6,998 nt of DNA. It comes from Dehalococcoidia bacterium UBA1152. Lineage in GTDB: Bacteria > Chloroflexota > Dehalococcoidia > Lucifugimonadales > UBA2962. The notes beneath the pieces were generated by a model. The model saw only the letters and a program-made list of their open reading frames with translations, made no database searches and had not been told where the DNA came from. How positions within the stretch are numbered: the stretch's first letter is position 1; each line of letters starts with the position of its first letter. The translations under genes and the position numbers were made by a program. Below, one piece after another: positions 6,040 to 6,998 of this stretch. The stretch covers positions 20,374 to 27,371 of the forward strand of contig DBZU01000064.1 in NCBI GenBank assembly GCA_002311285.1. The letters run 5' to 3'.

Positions 6040-6998
6040 TCAGTCTGTTACTGGCGTAGTTACCCCATTCGAACTCTCCTCAATTGCACGGTATCTGCAA
6101 CCTGGAGAAACCATCTCATCCTGAGGGTAAGCGGAACTATCACCTGACCATGTCTCATAACTATCCATCAATTCCTGAATTTTAGCTTTGAGGACAGATT
6201 CCACAGAGTCATCTAGATTCATAGTCGGACAGTGGTTAATAACCCCTAAATTTTCACCGAAAGCTGCCCCTTCTCTGATGTATTCAAATAGAGTAAGTTC
6301 AGTACGGCCATTGATGCCTGAGTTTGATGTGTCAGGCCAATTGCCTACATAACCAAGCACCTGGCCGGCTTCGATTACGGTGCCTTCTGTAACAACCTCT
6401 CCATTTATTGTAATCGGCAATTCACACAGAACCGCTGCGTATCCATAATTTTTAGCCTCGATCGATCGATCACAATCTATACTCACGATATGATCAAGGT
6501 TCACCCCCCACTTGGAATCGTTCGATGGAGCTATAATCATATCCCAGTCGTCTTGCAGGTAGCTGGTCGTCGGCTGCCAGTTTAGCATGGTAACCACACC
6601 ACTTATCGGGGAGAGCACTATTGCATCTGCTGGCGCTTTAAATTCAAATGTAGGATTGTCGTATTGAGTTGTTTGACCCGGATTATGCAGCATTCCAAAG
6701 TCATCAAAAACTGTCTTAGCGTATCTGGAGTCAAATTTTATGTCTCCAAAAGTCTCAGTTGCCTGATCCCAGGGACCTAAATTCTGCATCATCAAATTGT
6801 GGAGTTTTGGAGCTTGATCTTCGGAAGCATCACTTTGACCGGATCCCATAGACTTAGTCATCTTACACATCATGCGTTTCATCATGTTAGGTTCAGCATC
6901 ACATTCATCCACTCCATCATCTGAAAGCATAGATTCCATCATAGATTCCATATCCATAGATTCCATCATGTCTTCCATATCCATAGATTCCATATCCA
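6040..6998 (-). CDS. Paralogous Met-rich repeat protein with degenerate M23-like domain (5' end cut by window)
   Basis: The reading frame runs off the right edge, so the true start and any signal peptide are not visible; 317 residues follow the first visible Met (6993). Visible parts in order are Met-rich acidic repeats (MESMDMEDM-type, 1-22), a Cys-x11-Cys module (Cys31 and Cys43, with MMKRMMCKM) almost identical to that of the next gene, a short Gly/Ser linker, and a beta-rich domain. In this domain IVLSPISGVVTML (125-137), WGVNLDHIVSI (162-172), GTVIEAGQVLGYVGNW (204-219) and TELTLFEY (231-238) follow the order of M23/LytM peptidase or lipoyl-like hybrid-fold landmarks. The last HxH is replaced by T-L, so metal binding of the peptidase type is probably lost. 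Extra Cys at 174, 190, 255 and 299 suggest disulfides and an extracytoplasmic location. It ends 7 bases before the paralogue start, indicating one operon. Confidence 0.78.
   Translation of the reverse strand, partial: DMESMDMEDMMESMDMESMMESMLSDDGVDECDAEPNMMKRMMCKMTKSMGSGQSDASEDQAPKLHNLMMQNLGPWDQATETFGDIKFDSRYAKTVFDDFGMLHNPGQTTQYDNPTFEFKAPADAIVLSPISGVVTMLNWQPTTSYLQDDWDMIIAPSNDSKWGVNLDHIVSIDCDRSIEAKNYGYAAVLCELPITINGEVVTEGTVIEAGQVLGYVGNWPDTSNSGINGRTELTLFEYIREGAAFGENLGVINHCPTMNLDDSVESVLKAKIQELMDSYETWSGDSSAYPQDEMVSPGCRYRAIEESSNGVTTPVTD
6928..6998 (-). repeat. Met/acidic coding repeat continuing past the right edge
   Basis: A direct repeat of 21 bases occurs at 6946-6966 and again at 6973-6993, a 27-base (9-codon) period that encodes ESMDMED-type units. 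The array is still running at the window edge, so its size is unknown. It is related in composition to the 36 bp array in the neighbouring gene but has a different period. Confidence 0.8.

Noticed and set aside
6459..6473. Cluster of overlapping GATC sites
   Set aside because: It lies in coding sequence for an ordinary Asp-Arg-Ser-Ile segment, is isolated, and has no origin-like or regulatory context.

Overview
The window is a compact bacterial segment, AT-rich by eye, with short intergenic gaps. Three features fit a free-living, possibly marine, Chloroflexota-like (Dehalococcoidia/SAR202-type) bacterium: lipoproteins with a Thr/Pro-rich linker behind the lipid-anchor Cys, an amidohydrolase of the D-aminoacylase type, and TTG starts with good ribosome binding sites. 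No marker gene is present, so this lineage guess is weak.

Layout, left to right. At the left edge is the first dozen codons of a minus-strand Rossmann-fold epimerase/dehydratase (1-37). It diverges across a roughly 150 bp promoter region from a plus-strand N-acyl-D-amino-acid deacylase-like amidohydrolase (190-1773). The amidohydrolase meets a minus-strand secreted or lipid-anchored two-domain beta protein (1777-2670) tail to tail, 3 bases apart. That protein diverges across 130 bp from a plus-strand MFS exporter resembling the fosmidomycin-resistance family (2801-4033). The MFS gene ends 4 bases from the end of a short minus-strand TatA-like gene (4038-4166). This 42-residue gene is easy to miss because of its length.

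The right half (4038-6998) is transcribed entirely leftward: a lipoprotein-like gene cut by the window edge (6040-6998), a paralogous 500-residue lipoprotein (4530-6032), a 90-residue soluble hypothetical protein (4184-4456) and the TatA-like gene. Gaps are 7, 73 and 17 bases, so at least two pairs look co-transcribed.

The most unusual content is the lipoprotein pair. Both combine acidic, Met-rich tandem helical repeats with a small module of two Cys separated by 11 residues (three copies in one, one visible in the other). Both end in a C-terminal domain resembling the beta core of M23 (LytM-type) peptidases, with the zinc ligands partly or wholly lost. DNA-level similarity at the Cys module and at the gene 3' ends shows that the pair arose by tandem duplication, after which the C-terminal domains diverged. 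A role in metal binding, envelope attachment or display is inference only.
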